This document shows, piece after piece, positions 43,549 to 55,181 of a DNA stretch of 64,000 bases (its first letter is position 1; each line of letters opens with the position of its first letter). The DNA is from Rothia gullae (lineage in GTDB: Bacteria; Actinomycetota; Actinomycetes; Actinomycetales; Micrococcaceae): positions 1 to 64,000 of the forward strand of contig NZ_JANCOC010000002.1 in assembly GCF_024294905.1 (NCBI RefSeq), given 5' to 3'. A program made the position numbers and the translations under genes. The notes below the pieces were generated by a model. That model was not told the DNA's origin. It did not search any database and was given only the letters and a program-made list of their open reading frames with translations.

Positions 43549-44439
43549 TTACAGGGCGCCCGCCTCCGAGCAGACATTCACCAGCTCGCCAATACCCTCA
43601 ATGCGGGTGCGCACCGTCTGCCCCGGCTTCAACCACTGACGCGGATACAGCGACAAACCAACCCCAGCCGGGGTACCCGTCGCCACCAGGTCACCCGGTT
43701 CCAGGGTCATAAACCGCGAAATATAGGACAGCAGCTGCGCCGGGGTGAACACCATATCCGCCGTCGTGCCGCGCTGACGCACCACGCCATCCACCTCACA
43801 GACCAACTCCAGGCCGGCAACCGGGTCAACCTCATCGGGGCTCACAATCACCGGACCGAACGGAGTCATCGCATCCCAGTTCTTACCCTGGAACCACTCC
43901 GAGGAACGACCCTGCCAGTCACGCACCGACACATCATTCATGACCGTGTACCCCATCAGAGCCTCAAGTGCCTGCTCCTCCGTGGCGTTACGCAGGCGAG
44001 CGCCCACGACCAGGCATAGCTCAACCTCCCAGTCGACCTTCGTGCTGCCGGTGCCGTCAGCGGCGGGCATACGGATCTGCTCGCCGGGGCCAATCAGCGC
44101 GTTCGGGAACTTCGCGAACAGCGCCGGATGCTCGGGCACCTCAAGGTTCATTTCTGCGGCATGGTCGCGGTAGTTCAGGCCGGCGCACACAATCTTGCCG
44201 GGCTTATCCAGCGGGCGAATAAAGGGTAAGGAGTTCCACAGCTCCTCGCCGTGGCCCATGACGGTCACGCCGTTCTCCTTCAGGATTGCCACGGCGTTCT
44301 TCGGGTCGCCAAAGTTCAGGCGGAACCGGCTGTAGAAATTCAGTAGCGGGCTGAGCTTCGCCGGAAGCTCGTACACGGTCTCTTCAAAGAAGCAGACCGC
44401 GCGGCTGCCCTTCGAGTCTTTAATCTGTGCCCAACGCAT
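43549..44439 (-). CDS. Fumarylacetoacetate hydrolase (FAH) family protein
   Basis: 296 aa. FAH fold with GLNYRDHAAEMNLEVPEHP, FAKFPNALIGPGEQI and the metal-binding acidic set in TKVDWEVELCLVVG. GYTVMNDVSVRDWQ and TPFGPVIVSPDEV follow, then SRFMTLEPGDLVATGTPAGVG. Enzymes of this family hydrolyse or decarboxylate 2-oxo-diacids in aromatic and sugar-acid catabolism; substrate not predictable here. GGAGCATCC precedes the ATG at 44439. It is in a same-strand run with a lipoate ligase-like gene 68 nt upstream, but no pathway partners are adjacent. Confidence 0.92.
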   Translation of the reverse strand: MRWAQIKDSKGSRAVCFFEETVYELPAKLSPLLNFYSRFRLNFGDPKNAVAILKENGVTVMGHGEELWNSLPFIRPLDKPGKIVCAGLNYRDHAAEMNLEVPEHPALFAKFPNALIGPGEQIRMPAADGTGSTKVDWEVELCLVVGARLRNATEEQALEALMGYTVMNDVSVRDWQGRSSEWFQGKNWDAMTPFGPVIVSPDEVDPVAGLELVCEVDGVVRQRGTTADMVFTPAQLLSYISRFMTLEPGDLVATGTPAGVGLSLYPRQWLKPGQTVRTRIEGIGELVNVCSEAGAL

Positions 44440-44507
44440 GGATGCTCCTTCGCTTCAGGTGGGGATATATCGAATAAGTTACGGATAAAAGTCAGAAATA
44501 AAACAAC

Positions 44508-45206
44508 CTAGTGAAAACCGTTTTGGGCGTACACCTCAACGATGGCGTCTTCCAGGTCTTCCATGAGCAGGTGCGGGTTCGCGTCCTGCGCCGCGCCGAC
44601 CGTCGCGGGGTCGAGGTCCATACCAAGGGCACGGTACACATCCGCGGTGACCGCCCGCAGCGGCGCAGAATCAGAGACCACGATGCCGGTGCTGAACCAC
44701 CAGCCGCCGGTCACCACACGCTGGGCGGTGCCGACCAGTTTAATGCGGCCACCACCTGCGGAGGCGGGAAGCTGCGCGTGCACCGAATACTCGCCGGGGC
44801 AGTACTCCCCCGGGATCTCGCCCATGCGCGCATCCACGCCAACCTCGCGGAGCGCCTGCGCGTACATGGAGCCAAACAGTTCGTAGCGTAGGGTGTTTCC
44901 GCTGCGGGCGTCGGAGGCGGGCTGAAAATGGTCCACGACCAGGCACCCCTGATGGTAGGCGGCGGCGTGCCCGCCGACCTTGCGCACCAGCACCTCAAAG
45001 CCGTGCTCGGCACAGGCCGCGGCGGCGGCCGCGAAGCCGGGGTTCAGTTCGTCACGGCGGCCGAACGCGACTGTCGGGTTCGGCTGATACATGCGTAGAG
45101 TGGCTTCACGCTGCCCGTTTGCTACCTCGCGGAGCATCTGCACCGTCTGATTGTGGTGAATGAGGATATCGCCGGATTCGGGGCCGGTCTCTCGAATAAT
45201 CTGCAC
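44508..45206 (-). CDS. Lipoate-protein ligase/octanoyltransferase (LplA/LipM-like)
   Basis: 232 aa of the biotin/lipoate ligase fold. Starts with GTG at 45206. LRMYQPNPTVAFGRRDELNPG, then VLVRKVGGHAAAYHQGCLV (the R-x-x-GG-x-A-x-x-H-x-G motif) and the lysine-containing IKLVGTAQRVVTGG (the K-x-x-G-x-x-A-Q motif). No cysteine in a LipM-type position is obvious, so a ligase, or an amidotransferase using lysine chemistry, is possible. It attaches lipoyl groups to the E2 subunits of 2-oxoacid dehydrogenases. An AGGAAC site lies before the start. Confidence 0.85.
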   Translation of the reverse strand: MQIIRETGPESGDILIHHNQTVQMLREVANGQREATLRMYQPNPTVAFGRRDELNPGFAAAAAACAEHGFEVLVRKVGGHAAAYHQGCLVVDHFQPASDARSGNTLRYELFGSMYAQALREVGVDARMGEIPGEYCPGEYSVHAQLPASAGGGRIKLVGTAQRVVTGGWWFSTGIVVSDSAPLRAVTADVYRALGMDLDPATVGAAQDANPHLLMEDLEDAIVEVYAQNGFH

Positions 45207-45312
45207 GTTCCTATTTTACGGTTACGCTCGCCACAGCTCCTACGTCTCCCCACAATGCGAAAACGCCCACCCGGGTAGCTAAAACCTAGTAATCCCCCAC
45301 CCCCTCCGCTAG

Positions 45313-46848
<1,536 letters not shown>

Positions 46849-46935
46849 CTGGTAAGGCTCTAGACGCTGTTCCTTATGCGGCGACCCTAGACGCTGAACC
46901 CCGCGAAAATCCCTGCACGCGAAATCCAGCAGCAA

Positions 46936-46967
46936 AAAGCCCCCGAGACTCTGATCTCGGGGGCTTT
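46936..46967. terminator. Bidirectional terminator between GH1 gene and GNAT gene
   Basis: Perfect 13-bp stem AAAGCCCCCGAGA / TCTCGGGGGCTTT around a 6-nt loop. The minus-strand side ends in CTTTTTG (strong), the plus-strand side in CTTTC. It serves the converging genes at 45349-46848 and 47017-48159. Confidence 0.9.
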
Positions 46968-47016
46968 CTACATGCCTGTTATGCCTAGCGCGGGCGGCTC
47001 TAGTCTGTAGGTAAAT

Positions 47017-48159
47017 CTAGTCCATGGGTAGGTCGTTCAGGCTGGTGGACACGTACTCCCACCAGGTCGGCACCAACCCGGCATTCATCGCTACCCTCTG
47101 CGAGAGGATGTGCGACGGGCTCGTACCGTAGAACGGCAGGTACCCTTCCGCCAGGGTCAGGCGGGCCGCATCACACACCAGCACGCTGGCGATGCCTGCG
47201 CCACGCCAGGCGGGCAACACATCGATACCAATCTGGCGCATAATCGGCGAATCGTCACTCACGCCAACCATAGCGATAGGGTCTGCGAGTGCGGGGCTCT
47301 CCCCCGCCGCGGGTGCGCCAGATGCGTCCTCATCCACCGGGTATGCGGCGAGCACCAGCACATCCGGGCGGGTCACGCTAAAGCCCAGCGCGTTCGAGTA
47401 GCGTTTATCCCCGCGGAAGTGCTCAAACTGCTCAGCGTCCAGCAGCTCCACGCGCAGGCAGGTTACGCGCGCCTGCGTGTCCTGTGGGTCAACCTCAAGC
47501 GCCCCCGCGGAGGCATTTGCCTCCCGGCGGATGCTGCGCTCGCCGGTGATTTCGGCAAGCAACGCAGCCTTCAGCTCGGCGGGGTCAACGCGGCGCATCA
47601 TACCCACACCGGGCACGGCGCACTTGACCTCCTGCGCCTGCACACCCTCGGGTACGACCGAGTTCAGCAGGGCGCGGCCTGGCGTGTAGTAGATGCTCGT
47701 GCCGCTAACCTGCTGGGTGTAGGGGGTGAGCAGTTCGTTGAGCTGGCGCAGCTGCGCGTAGTCGCCGAGCCAGTTCGACTGGTCGCCGAGCATGTAGTCG
47801 ATGACCTTGTCCAGCACGCGCGGATGTTTGGCGCAGAGAATGCCGACGCTCGCGTAGTTGGCGACGCGCAACTCCCAGATGTCGTCGTTGCGGCGGCGTG
47901 CGGCGCCCATCTTCTCGGAGGGAGGCTGCACGGTGGCGAGCAGCGGCAGGCTTTCGGCTTCCGGGTAGTCGCGTAGCTCTTCGAGGGCGCGGCTAATCGA
48001 GCCGGGCGCCTGGCAGAAGTCCGCCTCCAGCTGGGTGTGCAGGATGTGCCGCGCACGGTCTGCGGTGGTCACAGCACCACGGTTCACGGCTCCCCGGTTC
48101 ACAGCGCCACGGGTTGCTTGAGCTCCCCGAGTGGGTTCAGTTCCTTGAGTATCAGTCAT
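47017..48159 (-). CDS. GNAT-family N-acetyltransferase
   Basis: 380 aa. The C-terminal third holds the GNAT acetyl-CoA signature IDVLPAWRGAGIASVLVCDAARL (Q/R-x-x-G-x-G/A motif) followed by LPFYGTSPSHILSQRVAMNAGL. The N-terminal two-thirds are unassigned and helical. The first ~35 residues include a three-fold RGAVN/RGAVT repeat. Substrate unknown. It begins 28 nt after the uvrA stop, so it may be co-transcribed with uvrA. ATG at 48159, with GAGGAAAC upstream. Confidence 0.82.
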   Translation of the reverse strand: MTDTQGTEPTRGAQATRGAVNRGAVNRGAVTTADRARHILHTQLEADFCQAPGSISRALEELRDYPEAESLPLLATVQPPSEKMGAARRRNDDIWELRVANYASVGILCAKHPRVLDKVIDYMLGDQSNWLGDYAQLRQLNELLTPYTQQVSGTSIYYTPGRALLNSVVPEGVQAQEVKCAVPGVGMMRRVDPAELKAALLAEITGERSIRREANASAGALEVDPQDTQARVTCLRVELLDAEQFEHFRGDKRYSNALGFSVTRPDVLVLAAYPVDEDASGAPAAGESPALADPIAMVGVSDDSPIMRQIGIDVLPAWRGAGIASVLVCDAARLTLAEGYLPFYGTSPSHILSQRVAMNAGLVPTWWEYVSTSLNDLPMD

Positions 48160-48187
48160 GTAGGTTTCCTCTAGGGCAAGTTTTTGA

Positions 48188-51076
48188 CTAGTTCAGGATC
48201 TCGGCAAGGAACGCGCCGGTGTGCGAGCCCTTCACCTGAGCCACCTGCTCCGGGGTTCCTTCAGCAATCACGGTGCCGCCGCCGCTACCGCCTTCGGGGC
48301 CCATGTCGATGATCCAGTCGGCGCACTTGACCACGTCCAGGTTGTGCTCGATGGTGATCACGCTATTGCCCTTGTCGACCAGCGATTGCAGCACGGCGAG
48401 TAGCTTGCGGATGTCTTCAAAGTGCAGGCCGGTGGTCGGCTCGTCCAGCACGTAGATGGAGCGGCCGTTGGAGCGCTTCTGCAGTTCGGTTGCGAGCTTC
48501 ACGCGCTGCGCTTCACCACCGGAGAGGGTGGTTGCGGGCTGGCCCAGGCGAATGTAGCCCAGGCCCACGTCCACGAGGGTGTTCAGGTGGCGCGCAATCG
48601 GGGTGAATGCGGCGAAGAACTCTGCGGCTTCTTCCACGGGCATTTCGAGTACGTCGGCAATGGTTTTGCCCTTGTAGTGCACTTCGAGGGTTTCGCGGTT
48701 GTAGCGCTTGCCGTGGCAGGTGTCGCAGGGCACGTACACGTCCGGCAGGAAGTTCATTTCAATCTTCAGGGTGCCGTCGCCGGAGCAGTTCTCGCAGCGG
48801 CCACCCTTGACGTTGAAGGAGAATCGACCCGGGGTGTAGCCACGCATTTTCGCTTCGCTGGTCTCTGCGAACAGCTTGCGGATGTGGTCGAACACGCCGG
48901 TGTAGGTGGCGGGGTTCGAACGCGGGGTACGACCGATGGGCGACTGGTCCACGTGAATGACCTTGTCCAGGTGTTCCAGGCCGTCGATGCTCTTGTGGCG
49001 GCCGGGTACCTGCTTGGCGCCGTTGAGCTTGTTCGCCAGGGAGGTGTACAGAATGTCGTTGACGAGGGTAGATTTACCCGAGCCGGACACACCGGTCACC
49101 GCGGTGAACACGCCCAGTGGGAAGGACGCGGTCACGTTCTTGAGGTTGTTTTCGCGGGCGCCGCGCACGGTCAGCTGGCGTTCCTTGTCGACGGGGCGGC
49201 GGGATGCGGGCACCTCAATGCTGCGGCGGCCAGCCATGTAGTCACCGGTAATGGACTTGGTGTTCTTCAGCAGCTCCTCAAAGTTGCCGGAGTGTACGAT
49301 TTCGCCGCCGTGCTCACCGGCGCCGGGTCCTACGTCCACGATCCAGTCGGCTTCGCGCATGGTGTCTTCGTCGTGCTCAACCACAATAAGCGTGTTGCCC
49401 ATATCGCGTAGCTTAGTCAGGGTTTCGATGAGGCGGCGGTTATCGCGCTGGTGCAGGCCGATGGAGGGCTCGTCGAGCACGTAGAGCACGCCAACCAGGC
49501 CGGAACCAATCTGGGTTGCGAGGCGGATGCGCTGCGCCTCACCGCCGGAGAGCGTACCGGCGGAGCGTGAGAGGGTCAGGTAGTCCAGGCCCACGTCCAG
49601 CAGGAACTGCAGGCGCGCATCGATTTCTTTGAGGACCTGCTCGCCGATCTTGGCTTCGCGGGCGCTGAGCTGCAGGCCGCGCACGAAGGCGAGCGCGTCA
49701 GCTAGGGACAGGTCGGTGATGTCTGCGATGGACTGGCCGCCGACCTTCACGCCGAGGATGGTTGGGTTCAGGCGCGCGCCACCGCAGGAGGGGCAGGCGA
49801 CCTGGCGCATGTACTGTTCGTAGCGGTCGCGGGCGAAGTCCGATTCGGTTTCTTCGTGCTTGCGCTTGATGTACGCCTTCACGCCTTCGAATCCGGAGGT
49901 GTAGCGGCGTTCTCGGCCGAATCGGTTGTGGTAGGACACCTCAACCTTGTAGTCCTTGCCGTCCAGGATTGCGGCGCGGGTCTTGGAGGGCAGGTCCTTG
50001 AAGGGGGTGTTCAGGTTGAAGCCGAGCTCCTCCCCCAGGCCTGCGAGCAGGCGTAGCCAGTATTCGGTGGTTGCTTTGCCTTGCGACCAGGGGGCGATAG
50101 CGCCCTCACCGAGGGTCAGGTCGGGGTTGGGTACGAGCAGTTCGGTATCTACTTCCAGGCGCGAGCCGATGCCGTCGCAGGCGCTACATGCGCCGAACGG
50201 CGAGTTGAAGGAGAAGGCGCGCGGCTCGATGGTGTCGATCTGTAGCGGGTGGCTATTAGGGCAGGCGAGGTTTTCGCTGAAGGAGCGGGTGCGTTCGGGG
50301 TCATCCTGCTCGCGGTCCACGAAGTCGATGAGCACGCGGCCGTCGGCGAGCTTGAGCGCGGTTTCGATGGAGTCGGTCAGGCGCTGGTGAATACCGTCCT
50401 TAATGACGATGCGGTCGACGACTACCTCAATGGTGTGCTTGTACTGCTTGGCGAGGGTGGGAGGGTCGGAGAGCTGCACGGTTTCGCCGTCCACTCGGGC
50501 ACGCGAGTAACCCTGGGTGAGCAGGTCTTTGAAGAGGTCTACAAATTCGCCCTTGCGCGCACTGACGACGGGTGCCAGAATCTGCAGGCGGGTGCGTTCG
50601 GGATACTCTTGCAGAATGTCCACGATTTGCTGCGGGGTTTGTTGGGTGATTTCTTCGCCGCAGACGGGGCAGTGCGGGTGGCCAATGCGCGCCCAGAGCA
50701 GGCGCATGTAGTCGTAGATTTCGGTGATAGTACCGACGGTTGAGCGCGGGTTTTTGGAGGTGGACTTCTGGTCAATAGACACAGCCGGGGAGAGGCCCTC
50801 GATGAAGTCTACGTCGGGCTTGTCGACCTGCCCGAGGAACATGCGCGCGTAGGAGGACAGCGACTCAACGTAGCGGCGCTGGCCTTCCGCAAAGATGGTG
50901 TCGAAGGCGAGGGAGGACTTACCGGAGCCGGAGAGGCCGGTGAAGACGACCATCGCATCACGCGGAATGGTGAGGTCTACGTTCTTGAGGTTGTTTTCGC
51001 GGGCACCCTGAACCCGGATACTGGTCAGATCGTTCGCTTTGAGTGCGGTGCTACCGTGTGCCGGGCGGGGTGTCAT
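48188..51076 (-). CDS. uvrA: Excinuclease ABC subunit A
   Basis: 962 aa from the ATG at 51076 with AAAGGA upstream; further open reading to 51457 is out of family. Two ABC modules: Walker [15 protein letters not shown] and [15 protein letters not shown]; signatures [13 protein letters not shown] and [13 protein letters not shown]. Zinc sites: the insertion CPVCGEEI, the C4 site ending in [10 protein letters not shown], and the C-terminal CENCSGDG...[13 protein letters not shown] damage-recognition subunit of nucleotide excision repair with UvrB and UvrC. The gene follows the MBL hydrolase gene by 127 nt. Confidence 0.97.
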   Translation of the reverse strand: MTPRPAHGSTALKANDLTSIRVQGARENNLKNVDLTIPRDAMVVFTGLSGSGKSSLAFDTIFAEGQRRYVESLSSYARMFLGQVDKPDVDFIEGLSPAVSIDQKSTSKNPRSTVGTITEIYDYMRLLWARIGHPHCPVCGEEITQQTPQQIVDILQEYPERTRLQILAPVVSARKGEFVDLFKDLLTQGYSRARVDGETVQLSDPPTLAKQYKHTIEVVVDRIVIKDGIHQRLTDSIETALKLADGRVLIDFVDREQDDPERTRSFSENLACPNSHPLQIDTIEPRAFSFNSPFGACSACDGIGSRLEVDTELLVPNPDLTLGEGAIAPWSQGKATTEYWLRLLAGLGEELGFNLNTPFKDLPSKTRAAILDGKDYKVEVSYHNRFGRERRYTSGFEGVKAYIKRKHEETESDFARDRYEQYMRQVACPSCGGARLNPTILGVKVGGQSIADITDLSLADALAFVRGLQLSAREAKIGEQVLKEIDARLQFLLDVGLDYLTLSRSAGTLSGGEAQRIRLATQIGSGLVGVLYVLDEPSIGLHQRDNRRLIETLTKLRDMGNTLIVVEHDEDTMREADWIVDVGPGAGEHGGEIVHSGNFEELLKNTKSITGDYMAGRRSIEVPASRRPVDKERQLTVRGARENNLKNVTASFPLGVFTAVTGVSGSGKSTLVNDILYTSLANKLNGAKQVPGRHKSIDGLEHLDKVIHVDQSPIGRTPRSNPATYTGVFDHIRKLFAETSEAKMRGYTPGRFSFNVKGGRCENCSGDGTLKIEMNFLPDVYVPCDTCHGKRYNRETLEVHYKGKTIADVLEMPVEEAAEFFAAFTPIARHLNTLVDVGLGYIRLGQPATTLSGGEAQRVKLATELQKRSNGRSIYVLDEPTTGLHFEDIRKLLAVLQSLVDKGNSVITIEHNLDVVKCADWIIDMGPEGGSGGGTVIAEGTPEQVAQVKGSHTGAFLAEILN

Positions 51077-51203
51077 CGAAAATCCTTTCGTCTTATCTTC
51101 GAACTTAAATTCTACACCCTCACGCCTTTCACCAGCGGGATTATGCGGCGGGTGAAGGCATGAGGGTGCAGTACTTATATGAAGGTGGAATGTCAGGAGC
51201 GGT

Positions 51204-51977
51204 TTACCAGCCGCGGGTTCCCCACTCTTCCAGGTGGGGTCGCTCGTCGCCGAGGGTGGTGGAGCGGCCGTGGCCGGGCAGTACGATGGCGTCGTCTTCG
51301 AAGCCACCGAAGAGCTTTTCGAGCACGCTGGAGAAGAGCTCACCGAACTGCTGCGGGGAGTCGGTCTTGCCCACGCCGCCGGGGAAGAGGGTGTCGCCGG
51401 TGAACAGCAGGGTTGCGGGGGTGCCGTCTTCCCAGGTGGTTTCGAGGGTGTAGACAATGGATCCGGGGGTGTGGCCGGGCACGTGCAGCGAGCGAATGAC
51501 AGTGTCGGAGCGGTAGAAATCGAAGCTTTCGCCGCCGGTCAGTTCTTCTTCGACGGTGTAGCCTTCCTGCTCCTTAATAGCGACCGCATCAGCTGCACCC
51601 GCGGAGGTGACGGCACCGGTGAGGTGGTCGAGCTCCTTAATAGCGCGGATGTGGTCCCAGTGGCCGTGGGTGACCAGAATGCCGGTCAGACCGATCGCGC
51701 GGGGCCTGATTGAGTTGAAGTCCTCTTCCTTCTCCATAACGCGCACACGGCGTTCTTCACCGGCTGCCAGTTCGAGTTGCGGGCAGTCGTGCAGGAGCGC
51801 ATCGAGAGTGAAAGCGTAGAGTTCTTCTGCGTCGTCCGCGGGGTCAATGAGTACCTGCTCGCCGGTGGCGCGCATGGTGATGAGGTAGACGCTGTTGTCC
51901 ATCTCGGAGACACTGAACGCACGGACGGTCAGTTCGGGGTTCTCAAAGATGAGGGTAGGTTCTGGGTAAGTAGTCAT
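51204..51977 (-). CDS. Metallo-beta-lactamase-fold hydrolase (glyoxalase II-like)
   Basis: 257 aa from the ATG at 51977; the frame runs on to 52100 but that leader is not family-like. The metal motif is VTHGHWDHI (H-x-H-x-D-H), with further ligands in [23 protein letters not shown] and [11 protein letters not shown]. The fold suggests thiolester or similar hydrolysis in the cytoplasm. Near-canonical for Zn2+ hydrolases; substrate unknown. It is upstream of uvrA on the same strand. Confidence 0.9.
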   Translation of the reverse strand: MTTYPEPTLIFENPELTVRAFSVSEMDNSVYLITMRATGEQVLIDPADDAEELYAFTLDALLHDCPQLELAAGEERRVRVMEKEEDFNSIRPRAIGLTGILVTHGHWDHIRAIKELDHLTGAVTSAGAADAVAIKEQEGYTVEEELTGGESFDFYRSDTVIRSLHVPGHTPGSIVYTLETTWEDGTPATLLFTGDTLFPGGVGKTDSPQQFGELFSSVLEKLFGGFEDDAIVLPGHGRSTTLGDERPHLEEWGTRGW

Positions 51978-52153
51978 AGTTCCAGTGTAGGGGGTTGTGA
52001 CCGCACAGCATGCGCCTATGCGGTTCACTCCCGCTATTAGCGCATTCGGCATTGAATGCGTGGGATACATGTACAGGTTGTATGCGTGCGGGATGCGCAA
52101 GGAACAGATTCTGGAGCACGCTCAGTACAGATTGGGTTCAGCGCGGATTAGGT

Positions 52154-52241
52154 CTCGGCTGGATCCCCGCCCGGCTGAGGGTCCACTGAAATTCAAAGTT
52201 AAACAGAGAAGCGACTGCGCATCGATACACAGTCGCTTCTC
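52154..52241 (+). ncRNA. Possible structured RNA in the MBL-fhs gap (low confidence)
   Basis: A stem CTCGGCTGG (52154-52162) / CCGGCTGAG (52171-52179) closes only with G-U pairs on the plus-strand RNA. A perfect 12-bp hairpin follows at 52206-52241 (GAGAAGCGACTG / CAGTCGCTTCTC). The surrounding gap 51978-53236 (1.26 kb) has no gene I can support. Its middle, 52250-52950, is markedly AT-rich with only tiny unconvincing frames, and 52980-53160 is ordinary. The stems may instead be only a terminator and chance pairing. Confidence 0.25.
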
Positions 52242-53162
52242 ATGACACCCAGGGGTATCTATCACTCACTCAAACACAAGCAACCCGAGGACTTTGGAAA
52301 TCTCACGATTACTTGATGACTTAATAGTAGCGAACTTTTTGGGGGCTGTTTTACCGCTCAATTTGGTACGGAGAGCCGAATTTAGTGACCCACGCCTCAT
52401 TGTAATCATTTTGTAATAAAAATAGCCGTTTTTTAGGCTATCGATACGTACCAATTTCATTTTTTTCAAGTTTACATGTGACCAATTTCACCCAAAATAA
52501 TTTTAGAGCTTCCCTCATTTGACGCTTCAATACACCTTTATTCTAAGCTTCACACCAGTAATTTTACAGGCTCAATACTCAGTTTTAGCCCGGTATCCCG
52601 CGGAAGCAGAGGGTCAAGATCGAAATATCTTCAAGCTTTTGCAATTTTATAGAGCGGAAAAATGCGCCGCGCACCGTTCAAAAAGTGTACGAATATACAC
52701 TTGAGAGAAAAAACAATTGGTCTGCTTAGACCCATTAGATACCCCTAAAGTAGAGCTTTTACCAGAAAACGATAACAACACTCCACCACTCAGACCCTTC
52801 CATAGCTCTCCATAAAATCCTTTTCAAAAATAAAATGCCTAGTCAGGACAATATTTTCACAGAATACAAGACGGTGTGTCACTAAAAAATCAACCTCTAC
52901 AGATTGTTTAATAAAACCTAACCTTCAAGTATAAATAGAGCCCAATTATTAAGCTATGCACACCATTTCCACCTTCGTAGGCGCACTCGGTAAGCATTCA
53001 AGGAAAGGGTGAAAGTCCCCTCCACTAGGAGTTTCGCTATCCTTCACTCCCCCGCCATTCCGCACTATTCAGCAGCGTTCAGCGCCCAAAACACCAATAC
53101 GCTCCACCTTTCACCGGCAATCACCCCATCTGCCGGTACCGGGCACAGCAAAGGCGGTGCCC

Positions 53163-53202
53163 CTCCCCCGCTTTGGGGAAGGAGCGCCGCCTCCACTAGC
53201 TA
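53163..53202 (-). terminator. Terminator of fhs
   Basis: 17-nt arms with core GGCGG...CCGCC pair with several mismatches around CTTT, followed on the minus strand by TTTGC. It is 34 nt past the fhs stop. Confidence 0.75.
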
Positions 53203-53236
53203 TAAATCAGCTGGAACAGCCACCTTAGGGCAAGCC

Positions 53237-54949
53237 TTAGGACAGGCCGACCATCACGCCGTTCTCGTCAAAGCCGATGCGCTCAGCTGCGGGGCTCTTG
53301 CTCAGGCCCGGCATGGTGCGCATGGTGCCGCAGATAGCGTAGACGTAGCCAGCACCTGCAGCCAAGCGAACCTCGCGCACGGGCAGGGTCCAGCCGGTCG
53401 GTGCGCCCTTCAGAGTTGCATCCGAAGAGATGGACAGGTGGGTCTTCGCAATGACCACGGGCAGGTGCGAATATCCCAGCTCAGCGAAACGCTTCAGCTG
53501 CTTAGCGGCAGCGGGAGCAATGGAGATGCCGTCCGCGCCGTAGACCTTGGTCGCAACCTTCTCAATCTTGGTCTCGATGGAGTCCTCAAGATCATAGGTG
53601 TACTTCAGATCCGAAACGTCGTCACATGCCTCAGCAACCACGTCTGCCAGGTCGGTGGTACCCTTACCGCCCTCAGCCACACCGCGGTGGATAGCGACGC
53701 GAGCGCCAGCTTCCTCAGCGATACGGCGGATGGTCTCGTGCTCGGACTCGAAGTCGGTCGGGAACGCGTTGATTGCCACGACCGGCTGAACACCGAAGTT
53801 GCGCACAATCTCGATGTGCTTCTTGAGGTTCTCTGCGCCCTTCTCCACGTCGGAGGGGCTTTCCTGCAGCATACCTTCGGGCAGGGGCTTGCCCGGAACG
53901 ATCTTGTACAGGCCGGAGTGGGACTTCAGGGAGCGCACGGTCACGACGAGCACTGCGGCGTCCGGCTTCAGGCCGGAGACGCGGCACTTGACGTTGAAGA
54001 AACGCTCCGCGCCCATGTCGGCGCCGAAGCCAGCCTCGGTAATCACGTAGTCGGAGTACTCCAGACCAACGTAGTCGGCGACCACGGAGGAGTTACCGGT
54101 TGCGATGTTGCCGAAGGGACCCGCGTGAATCAGTGCGGGGGTGTGCTCCAGGGTCTGCAGCAGGTTCGGGTTGATTGCGTCTGCCAGGATGACGGACATT
54201 GCACCGTCAGCCTTCAGGTCAGCTGCGGTGACGGGCTCGCCGTTGTAGTTCAGGCCAATCACAATCTTTGCCAGGCGCTCGCGCAGGTCCTTGAAGGAGG
54301 TTGCCAGCGAGAGAATCACCATGATTTCGGAGGCGCTGGTGATGTCGAAACCGGTCTCGCGGACCACGCCGTCCATACGTTCGCCCAGGCCCACGACGAT
54401 GTTGCGCAGGGAGCGGTCGTTCATGTCGATAACGCGGCGCCACTCGATAGCGCGCGGGTCGATGCGCAGCTCGTTGCCGTGGTGCAGGTGGTTGTCAATC
54501 ATGGCGGCAAGCAGGTTATGCGCTGCGGTGACGGCGTGGAAGTCGCCGGTCAGGTGCAAGTTCAGCTTCTCCATGGGAACAATCTGGGAGTAGCCACCGC
54601 CTGCTGCGCCGCCCTTGATGCCGAAGGTCGGGCCCATTGCGGGCTGACGCAGAGCCAGGATTGCCTTGCGGCCGGTCTGGGCGAAGCCCTGTGCGAGGGA
54701 GACGGAGGTTGCGGTCTTACCTTCACCGAGCGGGGTGGGGGTGACTGCGGTAACCACGATGTACTTGGAGCCGCGCTTGCGGGCGGTCTCTGCGTTGGTG
54801 GTTTCGTCGAGGAGGACCTTAGCAACGTACTTGCCGTAGGGCTCAAGGCGATCTTCGCTGATGCCGTTGTCTGCTGCGATCTTGTTAATAGGCCAAAGAT
54901 CGGCGGCAAGTGCGATTTCGAGGTCGGAAGGGAAAGGCTTCTTCGTCAT
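53237..54949 (-). CDS. fhs: Formate-tetrahydrofolate ligase
   Basis: 570 aa from the ATG at 54949, 5 nt after AAGGA; a second ATG two codons earlier (54955) overlaps that site. Family motifs: TPTPLGEGKTATSVSLAQGF (P-loop), RQPAMGPTFGIKGGAAGGGYSQ, DFHAVTAAHNLLAA and GLNYNG. Further along come PALIHAGPFGNIATGNSS, ITEAGFGADMGAERFFNVKCR and the C-terminal KTHLSISSD. It makes 10-formyl-THF from formate and THF with ATP, feeding purine and formyl-Met synthesis. Monocistronic with its own terminator. No THF riboswitch is evident upstream. Confidence 0.96.
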   Translation of the reverse strand: MTKKPFPSDLEIALAADLWPINKIAADNGISEDRLEPYGKYVAKVLLDETTNAETARKRGSKYIVVTAVTPTPLGEGKTATSVSLAQGFAQTGRKAILALRQPAMGPTFGIKGGAAGGGYSQIVPMEKLNLHLTGDFHAVTAAHNLLAAMIDNHLHHGNELRIDPRAIEWRRVIDMNDRSLRNIVVGLGERMDGVVRETGFDITSASEIMVILSLATSFKDLRERLAKIVIGLNYNGEPVTAADLKADGAMSVILADAINPNLLQTLEHTPALIHAGPFGNIATGNSSVVADYVGLEYSDYVITEAGFGADMGAERFFNVKCRVSGLKPDAAVLVVTVRSLKSHSGLYKIVPGKPLPEGMLQESPSDVEKGAENLKKHIEIVRNFGVQPVVAINAFPTDFESEHETIRRIAEEAGARVAIHRGVAEGGKGTTDLADVVAEACDDVSDLKYTYDLEDSIETKIEKVATKVYGADGISIAPAAAKQLKRFAELGYSHLPVVIAKTHLSISSDATLKGAPTGWTLPVREVRLAAGAGYVYAICGTMRTMPGLSKSPAAERIGFDENGVMVGLS

Positions 54950-55056
54950 TGTCATCCTTCGAGTTGTACGAATCATGCTCTTTTATTCTATGCTTTGGCT
55001 CACTCATTTGTCCCTCACTTCGCCAGAAGGTGGCAAATAAACCCAATTTTTAATGC

Positions 55057-55119
55057 ACTAATCCCCGCAACCGGCACCCTACGCTCACGTGGAGCGACAG
55101 GGTCGGTGCGGGGATTAGT
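55057..55119 (-). terminator. Terminator of the alcohol dehydrogenase gene
   Basis: Outer arms ACTAATCCCCGCA and TGCGGGGATTAGT are perfectly complementary (13 bp), with an inner GGCACCCT / AGGGTC pairing. Followed on the minus strand by GCATTAAAAATTGG. It lies 62 nt past the stop. Confidence 0.85.
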
Positions 55120-55181
55120 AGCGCATACACGCCGGGCTGCCGGTACAGGAGCCAGTATAGGACCCGGCGCTACAGCAGGTA

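Noticed and set aside
52266..52704. Two frames of 61-67 codons in the AT-rich gap
   Set aside because: Neither shows a family, a ribosome site, a signal or compositional sense. AT-rich DNA gives such frames readily.
52956..53012. 18-codon peptide MHTISTFVGALGKHSRKG on the plus strand
   Set aside because: It has no convincing ribosome site and no associated gene. Such short frames are frequent by chance.
53001..53020. GGGTGAAAGTCCC motif resembling a group II intron fragment
   Set aside because: No domain V hairpin, no reverse transcriptase and no other intron signatures are in the neighbourhood.
54956..55056. THF riboswitch upstream of fhs
   Set aside because: I searched by eye for the conserved loops and saw none. 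The region is a short AT-rich promoter-like stretch.
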